NCBI GenBank assembly: GCA_003576855.1
Contig: QEVI01000062.1
Span: 1-34,410, forward strand
DNA length: 34,410 nt
Direction of reading: 5' to 3'
From: Planctomycetota bacterium
GTDB taxonomy: Bacteria; Planctomycetota; Planctomycetia; Pirellulales; Lacipirellulaceae
Both the position numbers and the translations under genes were made by a program. This document shows, one piece after another, positions 1 to 10,064 of this stretch (within the stretch, counting starts at the first letter, position 1; every line of letters begins with the position of its first letter). The notes beneath the pieces are model-generated. The model searched no databases, was not told the origin of the DNA, and was given only the letters and a program-made list of their open reading frames with translations.

Positions 1-1
1 C

Positions 2-1852
2 GCCGCCGCGCTCGTCGTCGCGGCGCGGAACGCTGCGGCGCCGCGCCTGGCCCGATTGCACGCCGTTTGGGCGCTGGGCGAATTGGGCGAAGCCGAGCCG
101 GCGCTATTCGCCGAGCTTTGTTCGCTGTGCGCCGACGCCGACGCCGAGGTCCGCGCCCAAGCGGCGCGGACCCTGGGGCGCGCGGCGCACGCGCCGGCGG
201 AGCAGCGAGAGCCGCTCGGCCGGGCCTTGTCGGGATTGCTTGCCGACGATTCGCCGCGGGTTCGTTCGCTGGCGGCCATTTCGTTGGGCAAACTTCGATA
301 TCAGCCGGCGCTGGGCGGTTTGCTGGCGATGGCCCGGGCCGATGCGGCGCGTGACGCAACGCTGCGCCACGCCGCTACGATGGGCCTGGCAGGGTCGCAG
401 TCGCCGCAGGAGCTGTTGGCGGCTGGCGCCGGCGCCAGCGACGCCGAGCGGTTAGCGCTGGTCGTGGCGCTCGGCCGGCAGAATTCGCCGCTGGTCGCCC
501 GCTTCTTGCAGGACGCCTCGCCGCGGGTGGAGCTTGAAGCCGCCCGCGTTATTTGGGACGCGCCCATTCCGGAGGCGTATCCAGACCTCGCCGCGGTGCT
601 GCCTCGTACGCCCTCGGACAACGAGCCGCTGTTGCGGCGTGCCCTGGCGGCGGCGTCGGCCCTCGGCGGTTCCGAGCGGGCTGGCGAAGTGGTCGCCTGC
701 GGTTTGCGCCGCGACCTGCCTGGCCCCATGCGCGATCACGTCTGGGCGCTTGTCCGGCAGTGGTCGCTTCCGTCGCCGCGCGATCCCGTGCATGGCCAGT
801 GGCGGCCGGCGGCGGCGCGGCCGCCGGAAGAAGTCGTCGCGGCGCTTCACGCGGCCTTTGCCGAAGTACTGTCTGCTGCCGAGGCGTCGCCCGTCGGCGT
901 CGTTGTGGCCGCCGAACTAGGAATCGCCGAGGCCCACGCGCCGTTGATTGCGCGCATCGCCGACGAGCGGGTTTCGCCGCGGCTTCGCGCCCGGGCCCTT
1001 GTCGCCCTGGCCGGCGCCGACGAGGCGATCGTCCGCCAGGCCGCGAGCCACGGCTTGGCTTCGACATCCCCGGAAGTCCGCTCGGCGGCCCGGCGGTTGC
1101 TCGTCGAGCGACAGCCGGAACAGGCGGTCGTCGCCCTGCGGGAGGCCGCCGAGTCGGGGGCCACGTCGGAACGGCAAGCCGCCATCGACATGTTGGCGAA
1201 GGTGCCGCTGCCCGCAGCCCGCGCGGCCATCGACGGCTGGCTTCGCCGCGTGGAAGAGGGATCCTGCCCGCCGGAGCTGCAGTTAGAAGTGCTGGAGGCC
1301 GCGGGCAATTCGAGCGACTCGGAAGTGGTACGGCGTCAGGAGGCGTATCGCGAGCGGCTTGCGGCCAACGGACCGGCGGCCGTCTACGCTGGCAGCCTCG
1401 TCGGCGGCGACGCGGAGCGGGGGCGAGCGCTGTTTCACGAGAACGCGGCCCTGTCGTGCCGCCGGTGTCACTCGATTGAACCCGGAACGGTGCTCGTCGG
1501 TCCGAGCCTGGCGGACGCCGGGAAGCGGCTGTCGCGGCAGCAGCTTTTGGAGTCGATCGTATCGCCAAACGCGACAATCGCCGAGGGATTTCAAACGACG
1601 GGGTTGCTGCTGGATTCCGGGCAGATGGTCGCCGGCGTCATTCGTCGGGAAGACCAGCGAGAAGCGGTGCTGGTAGACGCCGAAGGACGGGAACACACCG
1701 TCGAGGTGGCGTCGATCGAAGAGCGGTCGCGGGGGCTCTCGGCGATGCCGGAAGACCTCGTCAAGCTCATGTCGCCGCGTGAGCTGCGGGACCTGGTGGA
1801 GTACCTGTCTACGCTGCGGCAAGCGTCCGTCGGCGGTTCTAGCGAGCATTAG
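2..1852 (+). CDS. HEAT-repeat protein with C-terminal PVC-type heme-binding domain (5' end missing)
   Basis: The frame is open from the window edge, so the start lies outside; the TTG at 56 is only an internal codon. The visible 617 residues begin with a long series of alpha-helical HEAT-like repeats rich in Ala, Arg and Leu (about residues 1-460). A small cytochrome c-like domain follows, with the heme motif CRRCH at 1457-1471 (about residues 486-490) and a likely axial Met in the SAMPEDL segment near the end. This matches the Pirellula/Verrucomicrobium-type heme domain, usually the C-terminus of large secreted planctomycete proteins that also carry a dehydrogenase-like propeller. That propeller, if present, lies upstream of the window. 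The heme is probably used for periplasmic electron transfer; the substrate is unknown. The gene is convergent with the next one, 42 bases away. Confidence 0.85.
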   Translation, partial: AAALVVAARNAAAPRLARLHAVWALGELGEAEPALFAELCSLCADADAEVRAQAARTLGRAAHAPAEQREPLGRALSGLLADDSPRVRSLAAISLGKLRYQPALGGLLAMARADAARDATLRHAATMGLAGSQSPQELLAAGAGASDAERLALVVALGRQNSPLVARFLQDASPRVELEAARVIWDAPIPEAYPDLAAVLPRTPSDNEPLLRRALAAASALGGSERAGEVVACGLRRDLPGPMRDHVWALVRQWSLPSPRDPVHGQWRPAAARPPEEVVAALHAAFAEVLSAAEASPVGVVVAAELGIAEAHAPLIARIADERVSPRLRARALVALAGADEAIVRQAASHGLASTSPEVRSAARRLLVERQPEQAVVALREAAESGATSERQAAIDMLAKVPLPAARAAIDGWLRRVEEGSCPPELQLEVLEAAGNSSDSEVVRRQEAYRERLAANGPAAVYAGSLVGGDAERGRALFHENAALSCRRCHSIEPGTVLVGPSLADAGKRLSRQQLLESIVSPNATIAEGFQTTGLLLDSGQMVAGVIRREDQREAVLVDAEGREHTVEVASIEERSRGLSAMPEDLVKLMSPRELRDLVEYLSTLRQASVGGSSEH

Positions 1853-1894
1853 GCTGCTCGGCTTGGCCAAACGGCGGGGGCGGCTCATAGCGGG

Positions 1895-2305
1895 TTACGG
1901 CACGTTGCAGCCCGCCTTTTCGGCAAGAGCGACAAGCGCCGCGACGTGTTGTTCGCTGGAAAGCGGCTGGATGCCGAATTGAAAGCCGTTCATCGCGCGC
2001 TTGAAGTCGTCGAACCACTCTAGCTCGTTGAGCGGAAGCGGCGGGTTGAAGGCATGGCCGCGGCCGGCGGCAAAGTGCTTAAAGCCTTCCTCCGCGGCGT
2101 CGCCAGTTTCGGTAACGCGGAACATGCTCCCCAAGGAAAACCGGCGTGGATTTTTCCCTTCGCCGACGATCATCCATACCACAGCCTCCTGCAGCGACGT
2201 CACCGCTTTGTTGGTCAGCACGCGAAACGGATCGCCGTCCGACAGCGGTCGTCCCATCCCCTCGGTATTGTGGTAAGCGACGAAGTGCTTTTCGCTTGGC
2301 GCCAT
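1895..2305 (-). CDS. Conserved hypothetical protein, 136 aa
   Basis: This is a soluble 136-residue protein with no signal peptide or membrane segment. The start is supported by an AAGGA ribosome-binding site about 8 bases before the ATG. It opens with FVAYHNTEGMGRPL, continues with a VVWMIVGEGK segment and a RRFSLGSMFRV strand-like stretch, and then has an aromatic-rich ELEWFDDFKRAMNGFQFG region. I have the impression of a small conserved domain seen in scattered bacterial proteins, some carrying nucleases, but I cannot name the family and assign no function. It is convergent with the heme protein on its left and reads in the same direction as the small genes to its right, about 110 bases downstream of the nearest. 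Confidence 0.65.
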   Translation of the reverse strand: MAPSEKHFVAYHNTEGMGRPLSDGDPFRVLTNKAVTSLQEAVVWMIVGEGKNPRRFSLGSMFRVTETGDAAEEGFKHFAAGRGHAFNPPLPLNELEWFDDFKRAMNGFQFGIQPLSSEQHVAALVALAEKAGCNVP

Positions 2306-2414
2306 GGCCGGTTCCTTATCAGGTTAGGAAATCGCGCTTGTGCAGTGCAGTCGCGGCGGCCGGCAGGCATGCAGCCCTGTGCCGGAGGAACTAGTGTTGA
2401 AGGCCGTCCGCTCT

Positions 2415-2801
2415 TCAAGGCAACGGCAGGAAGGTGATCAACTCGCCCGCGGCGTTGACGACGGCCGCTGCCCGACCGTTGGGCAGCACGATCTCCACCG
2501 TGCCAGGTTGCGAGCCGGCGCGGGCCACGCCTCCGTTGAGGGCCCGGGCCAGGTCGTCGAGCGTGTGAACGCCGAACTGCGGTCCGCGGGCGATCAGGCG
2601 GCTGATGAAGTGGCTGTTGTGCGCCTCGCGCAGGCCGATCTTCGCAAAGGCGTTACGGATTTCCTGGTGAGTGAGTTGCACCAGGGGCCGCTTGGCGATC
2701 AGGCCGACGAACGCCACGCGGCCAAACGTCGCCACGCGCACGCCGGTCATGGTCGCCGACCGCACGGCGACAATCAAACCGCGGATGAGCAGCGCCCACA
2801 T
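2415..2801 (-). CDS. Small protein with hydrophobic N-terminus and toxin-like C-terminal half, 128 aa
   Basis: I chose the ATG at 2801 because GGTAGGAGAGG sits just upstream of it; a longer frame to 2876 has no such site. Residues 1-35 are hydrophobic and basic (MWALLIRGLIVAVRS...) and could target the membrane. The C-terminal half has the order His..Ser-Arg-Leu..Arg-Gly..Gly-Val..Ala-Leu-Asn-Gly-Gly, then IVLPNGRAAAVVN and GELITFLP. This resembles small DUF4258/BrnT-like or polymorphic-toxin C-terminal folds, where an H...R...RG helix is followed by paired strands. The similarity is by eye only and the protein may be something else. No obvious immunity or antitoxin partner is adjacent, although the unidentified gene at 1895-2305 lies downstream on the same strand. 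Confidence 0.55.
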   Translation of the reverse strand: MWALLIRGLIVAVRSATMTGVRVATFGRVAFVGLIAKRPLVQLTHQEIRNAFAKIGLREAHNSHFISRLIARGPQFGVHTLDDLARALNGGVARAGSQPGTVEIVLPNGRAAAVVNAAGELITFLPLP

Positions 2802-2882
2802 CGGCCCTCTCCTACCGCAAGGAGTGTCATGTCGTCTTACGGTGCGAAGTATAACCGCCGCCGCGGGAAACGCCACCTCGAC

Positions 2883-2989
2883 GGGGCCCGTAGCGCCGGC
2901 GCCGAAAAGTGCGGGGTTTCTCTGGGTGGCGTTTGCTACGGCTTGCCCTTGCTGGCGCTACGGTTGCCCTTGCTGGCGCTACGGGCTCC
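2883..2989. repeat. Two tandem 21-base repeats plus an inverted arm
   Basis: Positions 2943-2963 and 2964-2984 are perfect copies of a 21-base unit beginning TTGCCCTTGCTGG. Upstream, 2883-2897 matches the reverse complement of 2975-2989 at 14 of 15 positions, so the segment can fold into a hairpin with the tandem copies in the loop. On the minus strand the unit reads as CGTAGCGCCAGCAAGGGCA. I believe I have seen this kind of sequence in other planctomycete intergenic regions, which would make it a dispersed element and not part of a gene. It lies between two small minus-strand genes. Confidence 0.7.
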
Positions 2990-3018
2990 GGGGCTTCTGT
3001 GCGGTAGCGGGCGTGGAC

Positions 3019-3279
3019 TCATTGAATCGCGTCGGCGATTTTTTCCACTTTGCCGCCGAAGCGGGCGTGCCACAGTTCGCCTGTCGTCGTATCGACCAGG
3101 TAACATCCATGGCCGAAGCCCTCGCCGCTCGGACCGGCGTAGGCCGAGATTTGAAACCGCGCCTCCGCGGCCGGCGCGGTTTCCAGCGTCTGGGCCCGCG
3201 GCGCTGCGGCGTAAGGACTTGCCAGCGCACCTAACACGATCCCGACAAAGGCGAAAGCGACTGCGGACGAGAACTTCAT
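3019..3279 (-). CDS. Small secreted hypothetical protein, 86 aa
   Basis: The ATG at 3279 is preceded by GGAGGATC at ideal distance, so longer upstream versions of the frame are rejected. Residues 1-25 form a clear export signal (MKFSSAVAFAFVGIVLGALA). The mature part is about 60 residues: ARFQISAYAG, then GFGHGCYLVDTTTGELWHARF. The segment with Tyr-Leu-Val-Asp-Thr-Thr-Thr-Gly-Glu-Leu-Trp looks like a single beta-propeller-type or display-type strand pair, often seen in short exported planctomycete proteins of unknown role. There is one Cys and no lipobox. No functional assignment can be made. Confidence 0.7.
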   Translation of the reverse strand: MKFSSAVAFAFVGIVLGALASPYAAAPRAQTLETAPAAEARFQISAYAGPSGEGFGHGCYLVDTTTGELWHARFGGKVEKIADAIQ

Positions 3280-3478
3280 GGAAGATCCTCCATAAAAAGG
3301 GCGCCACGATTTTGCGCAGGGAACAATCGCTTGAAGTGAATCGGCCGGTTGGCCGATGGTTCGGCAGGGCGATTGCACGGTCTTGCTAGGCGGCCGGCTT
3401 GCGACCGACGCGAATCCGCACGCGCATGCGCTGTCGCCGTCGAAGGCTTGGCAGCCCCTCCGACAGGCCCGCGGACGA

Positions 3479-3721
3479 TCAAAACGGCGCGTTAGCCGTG
3501 CGGCGTTCCGTTTCGCCGACCACCTCGCGGACGCTCTCATGATCGAATAGCACGGGCACGCCGCCCTTGGCGACGAACACGGCAACGCCGTCGCGGAGTA
3601 CTAAGGCCTCCGGGTGATCCACCTGGAAGCGATGCCCGCTGACAAGCTCGACGGTGACCGGGTTAAAAGGCGAACGTCGCTGAAACGCTCGCAGAGTCCG
3701 ATCAAAATTCTCTGTCGTCAT
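3479..3721 (-). CDS. Conserved hypothetical protein, 80 aa
   Basis: This is a short soluble protein. It contains a helix with FDRTLRAFQRRSPFNP, a strand segment VTVELVSGHRFQVDHPEAL, and then VLRDGVAVFVAKGGVPVLFDHESV. The pattern (small beta sheet, Asp-His-Pro motif, conserved Phe-Asp-His) is one I associate with short conserved planctomycete and cyanobacterial proteins of unknown function. The frame is compact and separate from its neighbours, with a 51-base gap from coxD on its right and about 200 bases without a gene on its left. No catalytic motif is visible. Confidence 0.65.
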   Translation of the reverse strand: MTTENFDRTLRAFQRRSPFNPVTVELVSGHRFQVDHPEALVLRDGVAVFVAKGGVPVLFDHESVREVVGETERRTANAPF

Positions 3722-3772
3722 GCCCCCATTTTATCACGCCGCCCGTCGCGCCGATGCCGCGGAAGCGAATGC

Positions 3773-4165
3773 TCAATCGGCGTGCGGCACGCCGGCGGTT
3801 CCCAGGTCGCTCGCCGAGCGCGCCGGTTCGAAGCTTTCGGCGTCGGGCGGGGCGGCCAGCTCGGTCCAGCCCGGCTGGGTTGGCGTCCAGTGGCGGCTCA
3901 CGTAGTCGCCAAGCGTGAGGGCGAACAGTATCGCCAGCCACACCAGCCCGGCGAGCACGGCCACCCACGTCAGCCGCGGGGAGTAATACACGTGCATGAA
4001 CACCAGCACCACGAGGGCCGCCTTGCCGAAGGCGATGGCCAGCGCCCCGGCGAGGCTCCACGGCCCGTGCGGCAAGTAGGCGATGCCGACGGTCGCCAGC
4101 AGCCCCGCCATCAGCAGGGCGTAGACGATCAAGTACGTGCGGAGCGCAGGTTGGTCGGTGGTCAT
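3773..4165 (-). CDS. coxD: Cytochrome c oxidase subunit IV (caa3-type small membrane subunit)
   Basis: The protein has 130 residues with three predicted transmembrane helices (about residues 9-30, 40-62 and 68-90), then a polar tail of some 40 residues. The helix order, the KAALVVLVFMHVYYSP segment and the position after subunit III match the prokaryotic subunit IV family (CtaF/CoxD), which stabilises the CuB site of caa3- and bo-type oxidases but is not catalytic. The ATG overlaps the end of coxC by 4 bases, so the two are probably translationally coupled. It is the last gene of the leftward respiratory operon. I see no clear terminator in the short gap after it. Confidence 0.9.
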   Translation of the reverse strand: MTTDQPALRTYLIVYALLMAGLLATVGIAYLPHGPWSLAGALAIAFGKAALVVLVFMHVYYSPRLTWVAVLAGLVWLAILFALTLGDYVSRHWTPTQPGWTELAAPPDAESFEPARSASDLGTAGVPHAD

Positions 4166-4810
4166 ACGTGAGCGCTGCGATCAATGAGATACAGAAGCGG
4201 GAACAGGACAATCCACACCAGGTCGACGAAGTGCCAATACAGGCCGGCGATCTCGATCTTCAGCGCGCCGCCTGGGCCGAGCCGATTCAGCCAGGCCGGA
4301 ACGGCGAAGCAGCCTAGCAGCACGACGCCGATGATCATGTGCAGGGCGTGCACCCCCGTCATGCCGAAGTACAGGCCGAGGAATATCTTCCGAGCGCCGG
4401 CGTCCGGACCGGCGTACGCGAACGGCAATCCCAGCAGCGGGGCGAGGCCCTCGTGGTACTTATGGGCGTATTCGTAGAACTTGACGCCCAGAAACGCCGC
4501 GCCCAACAGCATCGTCAGCCCCAAGAACTGCGCCGCCCGACGGGACTGGCCGAGGTGCGCCGCTCGCACGCCCAGCGCCATCGTCAGGCTGCTTGTCAGG
4601 AGAATGAACGTGTTCACCGTGCCCCACAGCACGTCGAGCGACTGGCTCGCCGCGGCGAATGCGTGGGGATACGTGCTGCGGTACACCATGTAAGCGGTGA
4701 ACAGCCCGCCGAAGAACATCACTTCGGTGACCAGGAACACCCACATGCCCAGCACGCAGGCGTCGTACTGCTGCTGCCAATCGTCGAAGTGATGGGCGAC
4801 GGCCGGCCGA

Positions 4811-6462
<1,652 letters not shown>

Positions 6463-6466
<4 letters not shown>

Positions 6467-7491
6467 CGCTGGTCCTCCAGGCGGCCGGCGCCTTGCGGGA
6501 CAGTTGCCTCGCCAGTCGGCGTCCCTGCGGCGGCGGGTGGAGCCGGCTCGACCGACCCCAGCGACTTGATGTACGCAAGGAGTTGTATTACCCCCTCTTC
6601 GCTGATCTGGCCCTCGTAGGTAGGCATGATCGGCTGATAGCCCGCCACCACCTTGGCCGCCGGCCGCAGGATCGACTCGCGCAGGTAGGCGTCGTCGGCC
6701 ACGACGGTCTCGCCGCTGGCCAGCGGTTGGGGCCGCTGGTAAATCTGCTCCAACGACGGGCCGCGGGCGGGCGCGTCGCCGCCGGCGCGGTGGCAGCTTG
6801 CGCATTGCAGTTGTTCAAACAGTTTTTCGCCAGCGACCTGCGGCGGCTCGTCGTCGCCGCTGGCGCCGCTGAGCCACGCGGCGAAATCGCCGGGCGTCAT
6901 CGCGACGATCTTGCCGACCATGCGCGAGTGATTGGTGCCGCAGTACTCGGCGCAGTACAGCCGGTACTGGCCCGGCTCGGTGGCCTCAAACCAGACGTCG
7001 GTATATCGCCCCGGCAAGACGTCGCGCTTAATGCGAAACGCCGGCACGAAGAAACTGTGAATCACGTCCTGGCTCACCATGGTGAGTCGCACCGGCTGCC
7101 CGACGGGGATATGCAGCGTGTCGATCTCCCGGCGGCCGTTGGCGTGTTGAAACTTCCACATCCACTGCTTGGGCACGACGGTGATCGGCATCGCGCCGTC
7201 CGGCGAGCGGAGCAGAAAAAAGCAGACTTTCGCGCCCCAAATGAAAATGAACACCAGCACCGGCAGCGACAGCAGCATCCAGGTAATCTCCGTCGAGGCG
7301 TGCGTCGGCCGCTGGGTGCGGTCGACGTCGTTGTTCCGCCGGTACTTGATCGCCAGGTAGATCACCAGCGCGGCGACGAAGATCGACATCGCCGCCGAAA
7401 AGGCGACGAGGGACAAGTACAACTGATCGACCGGCCGCGCCGTCGTCGAAGCCGCGTCAGGGAATAACTGGAATTCGGTATTCATGCCCAT
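6463..7491 (-). CDS. coxB: Cytochrome c oxidase subunit II with fused cytochrome c domain
   Basis: This 342-residue protein accepts electrons and passes them to subunit I. Two N-terminal helices (about 25-48 and 70-93) anchor a cupredoxin domain. CuA ligands are complete: His145, Cys180, Glu182, Cys184, His188 and Met191 in [13 protein letters not shown] class I cytochrome c domain follows with CASCH at 230-234 and a likely axial Met289 in [10 protein letters not shown]. This fusion defines caa3-type oxidases. The Ala/Pro/Gly-rich tail (315-342) is disordered. The start overlaps the sco stop by 10 bases; the in-frame ATG two codons later is an alternative. Cytochrome donors may be ActE or ActA of the adjacent ACIII. 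Confidence 0.95.
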
Positions 7492-8402
7492 TTCACAGCA
7501 CGGCCGGTCGCATCGGCGTCGCCAGGAAAAGCGACCGCTTGGCGCGCGGCTTTACGCTCGCGCCGCACGGAAACGCCGATGTAGCCGATGATCGAGGCCA
7601 CGGTAAGTGCGCCGGCCGCGCGGATGATGCGAATAATCGCCAACCCGTAGCGGCCGGTAAGCGGATCGTAGTGGAAGCAGTACAACAGCAACTCGTCGAC
7701 CGCCGTACCGATGCGGCCGGCCGAGGCTTCGACCAGTCCCAGCCGCAGGTCGCGCGTCGGATAGTCGATGCCGTAGAAGTACTTCGAGACGCGTCCCGCC
7801 GGCGTCAGCACGACGATGCCGCTGGCGTGCGCGTACTGTTGCGTCGCCGGATCGTACTGGTATTGGAACCCGACGCTGTCGGCGAGCGCTCTGACCGTCC
7901 GCTCTTGGCCGACGAGGAAGTGCCAGCCGGCCGGATCGCCGTCGCGGCTGAAAACGTGCACGACGGATTGTTTCTTGTCCGCGGCCAGTTCCCACGTGTC
8001 GGTCGGATCGAAGCTGACGACGACGATCTCGAAGTCCACGCCCGGTTTGAAATCGAGCGCCTGCACCGCCCGCGCCATGCCGTTAAGCACCTGGTTGCAG
8101 AGCATCGGACAGCGGTAATAGGCCAGAACAAAAACCGTCGGCCGTCCGTTCATGCACTCGCCGAGCGTGACGCGCCGGCCGTGGTCGTCCGTAAGTTGCG
8201 ATTGGAGCGGCACGAGGTTGTCCAGCCGCTGCGTAAAGGCGATGTTGCGCAGCAGCGCCGCCTGCGGCGGCTCCATCGCCGTCGCCGACCGGCCGGCCTC
8301 TCCGCCCGCCGCCGGGAGTGCGACCAACACAGCCCCGGCCGCGGCGGCGAGAAACGCCGCAGTACGAAGCCGGAGCATCGGGTTTTCCGCATCACGGATC
8401 AT
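7482..8402 (-). CDS. sco: SCO1/SenC-family copper chaperone for the CuA site
   Basis: This 306-residue exported protein has the SCO thioredoxin-like fold. The copper-binding CPMLC motif is at Cys98 and Cys102, with the third ligand His192 in QYAHASGIV. Residues 9-34 are a signal or anchor segment and there is a second hydrophobic helix near 257-279, so the C-terminus is probably membrane-anchored with a basic cytoplasmic tail. The ATG at 8402 was chosen because GAGGAG precedes it and it overlaps the upstream stop codon by 4 bases; a longer frame to 8525 is not supported. Location directly before coxB fits copper delivery to CuA. The C-terminal anchor differs from mitochondrial Sco1, which is anchored at its N-terminus. 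Confidence 0.93.
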   Translation of the reverse strand: MIRDAENPMLRLRTAAFLAAAAGAVLVALPAAGGEAGRSATAMEPPQAALLRNIAFTQRLDNLVPLQSQLTDDHGRRVTLGECMNGRPTVFVLAYYRCPMLCNQVLNGMARAVQALDFKPGVDFEIVVVSFDPTDTWELAADKKQSVVHVFSRDGDPAGWHFLVGQERTVRALADSVGFQYQYDPATQQYAHASGIVVLTPAGRVSKYFYGIDYPTRDLRLGLVEASAGRIGTAVDELLLYCFHYDPLTGRYGLAIIRIIRAAGALTVASIIGYIGVSVRRERKAARQAVAFPGDADATGRAVKWA

Positions 8403-8911
8403 GGCTGCGACTCCTCGTTCGCCGGCGCCGATGGATCCTCGACGGCCGGCGTTGCCGGTTGCTCCTGTCGCGGACGATCCGCGGACGCCTGGGCGGCGGC
8501 GGTTGTCGCCTCGACCGCAGGCCACTGGGGCAGTCCCCGTTCGAGCGACAGTTCAATCGCCCGATCGATGGGTATACGCACGATCCCCGCGGGACGGTTG
8601 ATCCACGCGGTGGAATTCAACAACCGAGTTTCGCGGGCGTGGAATTGCTGCAAGTCCTCGCGGGGAGAGACCTGCAAGCGCGGGCCCGTCGGGCCGACCC
8701 CCTCCACCGCCAGCGGCGGCAGCGCCGGATCGCGCCGCTGGGCGCCCGCCTCAAACAGGTTGAACAGAGCGACCAGCGCCAGCGCGACCACGGCCAGCGA
8801 CGCCGCGAGCGCGCCCAAGAAGATCATGAGCGGGCGAACGGCCACGTCGCTCGCCTCGTGGCCGCGGCCGGCCGTGTGCGGATCAAGGGGCTGGCGCAGC
8901 GGTTCACCCAT
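8399..8911 (-). CDS. Single-pass membrane protein between actF and sco, unknown function
   Basis: This 170-residue protein has a short polar N-terminus, one hydrophobic helix at about residues 28-52 (LMIFLGALAASLAVVALALVAL), a periplasmic segment containing REDLQQFHARETRLLNSTAWINRPAGIVRIPIDRAIELSLERGLPQW, and a disordered Ala/Pro/Glu tail. The motif with Trp-Ile-Asn and Gly-Ile-Val-Arg-Ile-Pro-Ile-Asp-Arg-Ala recurs, as far as I recall, in small proteins encoded inside ACIII/oxidase operons. An accessory or assembly role is therefore likely but unproven. It overlaps actF by 8 bases and sco by 4 bases, so it must be co-translated with them. Confidence 0.8.
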   Translation of the reverse strand: MGEPLRQPLDPHTAGRGHEASDVAVRPLMIFLGALAASLAVVALALVALFNLFEAGAQRRDPALPPLAVEGVGPTGPRLQVSPREDLQQFHARETRLLNSTAWINRPAGIVRIPIDRAIELSLERGLPQWPAVEATTAAAQASADRPRQEQPATPAVEDPSAPANEESQP

Positions 8912-10064
8912 GGCTTGCTCCCGCTGGGCCGGCGTGTATCGGTTCCATGGGCGTCCGCGGCGTAAACAGCCGATACAACAGCCACCATATGCCGCCGATG
9001 GCCAGCGTCAGCGCGGCGTCCAGCCACGGCACGAAGCGGGCCTCGCCCCGCTCGACGGCCGGCTCGACCAGCCAGACGATCTCCACCCAATGCATGACGA
9101 ACACCAGCAGCGCTACCGGCGCCAGCCGCCGCGGGTCGCGCTTCAGGTCCCGGCTCAAGAGCAACAAGAACGGCAACGCAAATCGCAGGGCCGCCAGCGA
9201 CAGCGCGGCCCATTGCCAGCCGCCGCCGAGCCGGCGGTTGTACCAGACGACTTCTTCCGGCAGGTTCCCGTGCCAGATGATAAAGAACTGCGAAAACGCT
9301 ACGTACATCCAGAACATGATGAAGCCCAGCAGCAGCTTGCCCAGGTCGTGAAACGCCTTGGGCCCGGCCGCCGCCAGCACTTCGTCGCGACGCTCGCTGG
9401 CGGCCAGCACCACGATCGACAGCGCCAGCGCCGTCACGCCTTGGCCGGCGAACCAGACCACTCCGTAAATCATCGAGAACCAGTGCGGCTCCAGCGACAT
9501 CATCCAATCGACCGAGGCGAACGTGACGGCTAGCCCGTGGAGCCCCACCCCTTGGCCGCTGAAGCGCCGAAAGCGCCGGTCAGCCGGCGAATCGGGCGGG
9601 GCCGGCGAGCGGCCTTGCCACGCCACCAGCGCCGCCAGCAGCATCCACAGGCCGAAGTAGAGCGCCGCGCGAAGCTGAAAAAACTCGACGTTCAAATACG
9701 GCTGCTTGTACCGCAGCACGGCATCCCGCTGGACGTGCGACGGGTCGGCCCATTCGTACAGCATCTGCGGATTGAGCACGACGGGCAGCGCGAACACGCC
9801 CATCACGGGGATCAAGCTCACCGCGCCGCGGAGCAGCGGCCGCACCGCCTGGCCCCACACGCCGCCAGTAAGGTTGTGCAACAGCACCAGCGACAGGCTG
9901 CCCAGCGAAACGCCGGTCCAGAACAGCCAGGCCGTCAGATAGGAGTACATGAACTGCGGCCGCGCGTACGCCCAGCCGTAGGCGGCCGCGGCGCCGCCCA
10001 GGACAATCGCCGCCAGGGCGATCGTCGTCGCCATGACGGCGCCATGTTGCTTGGCGGATGTCAT
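8904..10064 (-). CDS. actF: Alternative complex III subunit ActF (NrfD-like membrane subunit)
   Basis: This 386-residue polytopic protein has about ten helices and no cofactor motif. The segment FMYSYLTAWLFWTGVSLGSLSLVLLHNLTGG near the N-terminus is typical of ActF, the second NrfD/PsrC-like quinol:cytochrome c oxidoreductase subunit. ActF packs against ActC in the membrane and probably contributes to proton translocation rather than quinol oxidation. The start overlaps the end of actE by 4 bases and the end overlaps the next gene by 8 bases. The alternative internal ATG at codon 11 (MATTIALAA) is possible, but the overlap favours 10064. Confidence 0.9.
   Translation of the reverse strand: MTSAKQHGAVMATTIALAAIVLGGAAAAYGWAYARPQFMYSYLTAWLFWTGVSLGSLSLVLLHNLTGGVWGQAVRPLLRGAVSLIPVMGVFALPVVLNPQMLYEWADPSHVQRDAVLRYKQPYLNVEFFQLRAALYFGLWMLLAALVAWQGRSPAPPDSPADRRFRRFSGQGVGLHGLAVTFASVDWMMSLEPHWFSMIYGVVWFAGQGVTALALSIVVLAASERRDEVLAAAGPKAFHDLGKLLLGFIMFWMYVAFSQFFIIWHGNLPEEVVWYNRRLGGGWQWAALSLAALRFALPFLLLLSRDLKRDPRRLAPVALLVFVMHWVEIVWLVEPAVERGEARFVPWLDAALTLAIGGIWWLLYRLFTPRTPMEPIHAGPAGASHG

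Noticed and set aside
6467..6805. N-terminal extension of coxA by 113 codons
   Set aside because: The extension overlaps coxB, is Arg/Pro/Gly-rich and unlike oxidases; the ATG at 6466 has a GGAGG site and a 4-base overlap with the coxB stop.
7539..9533. A 664-codon open frame on the plus strand
   Set aside because: It lies opposite sco, the accessory membrane gene and actF, all of which are recognised families with overlapping starts and stops.
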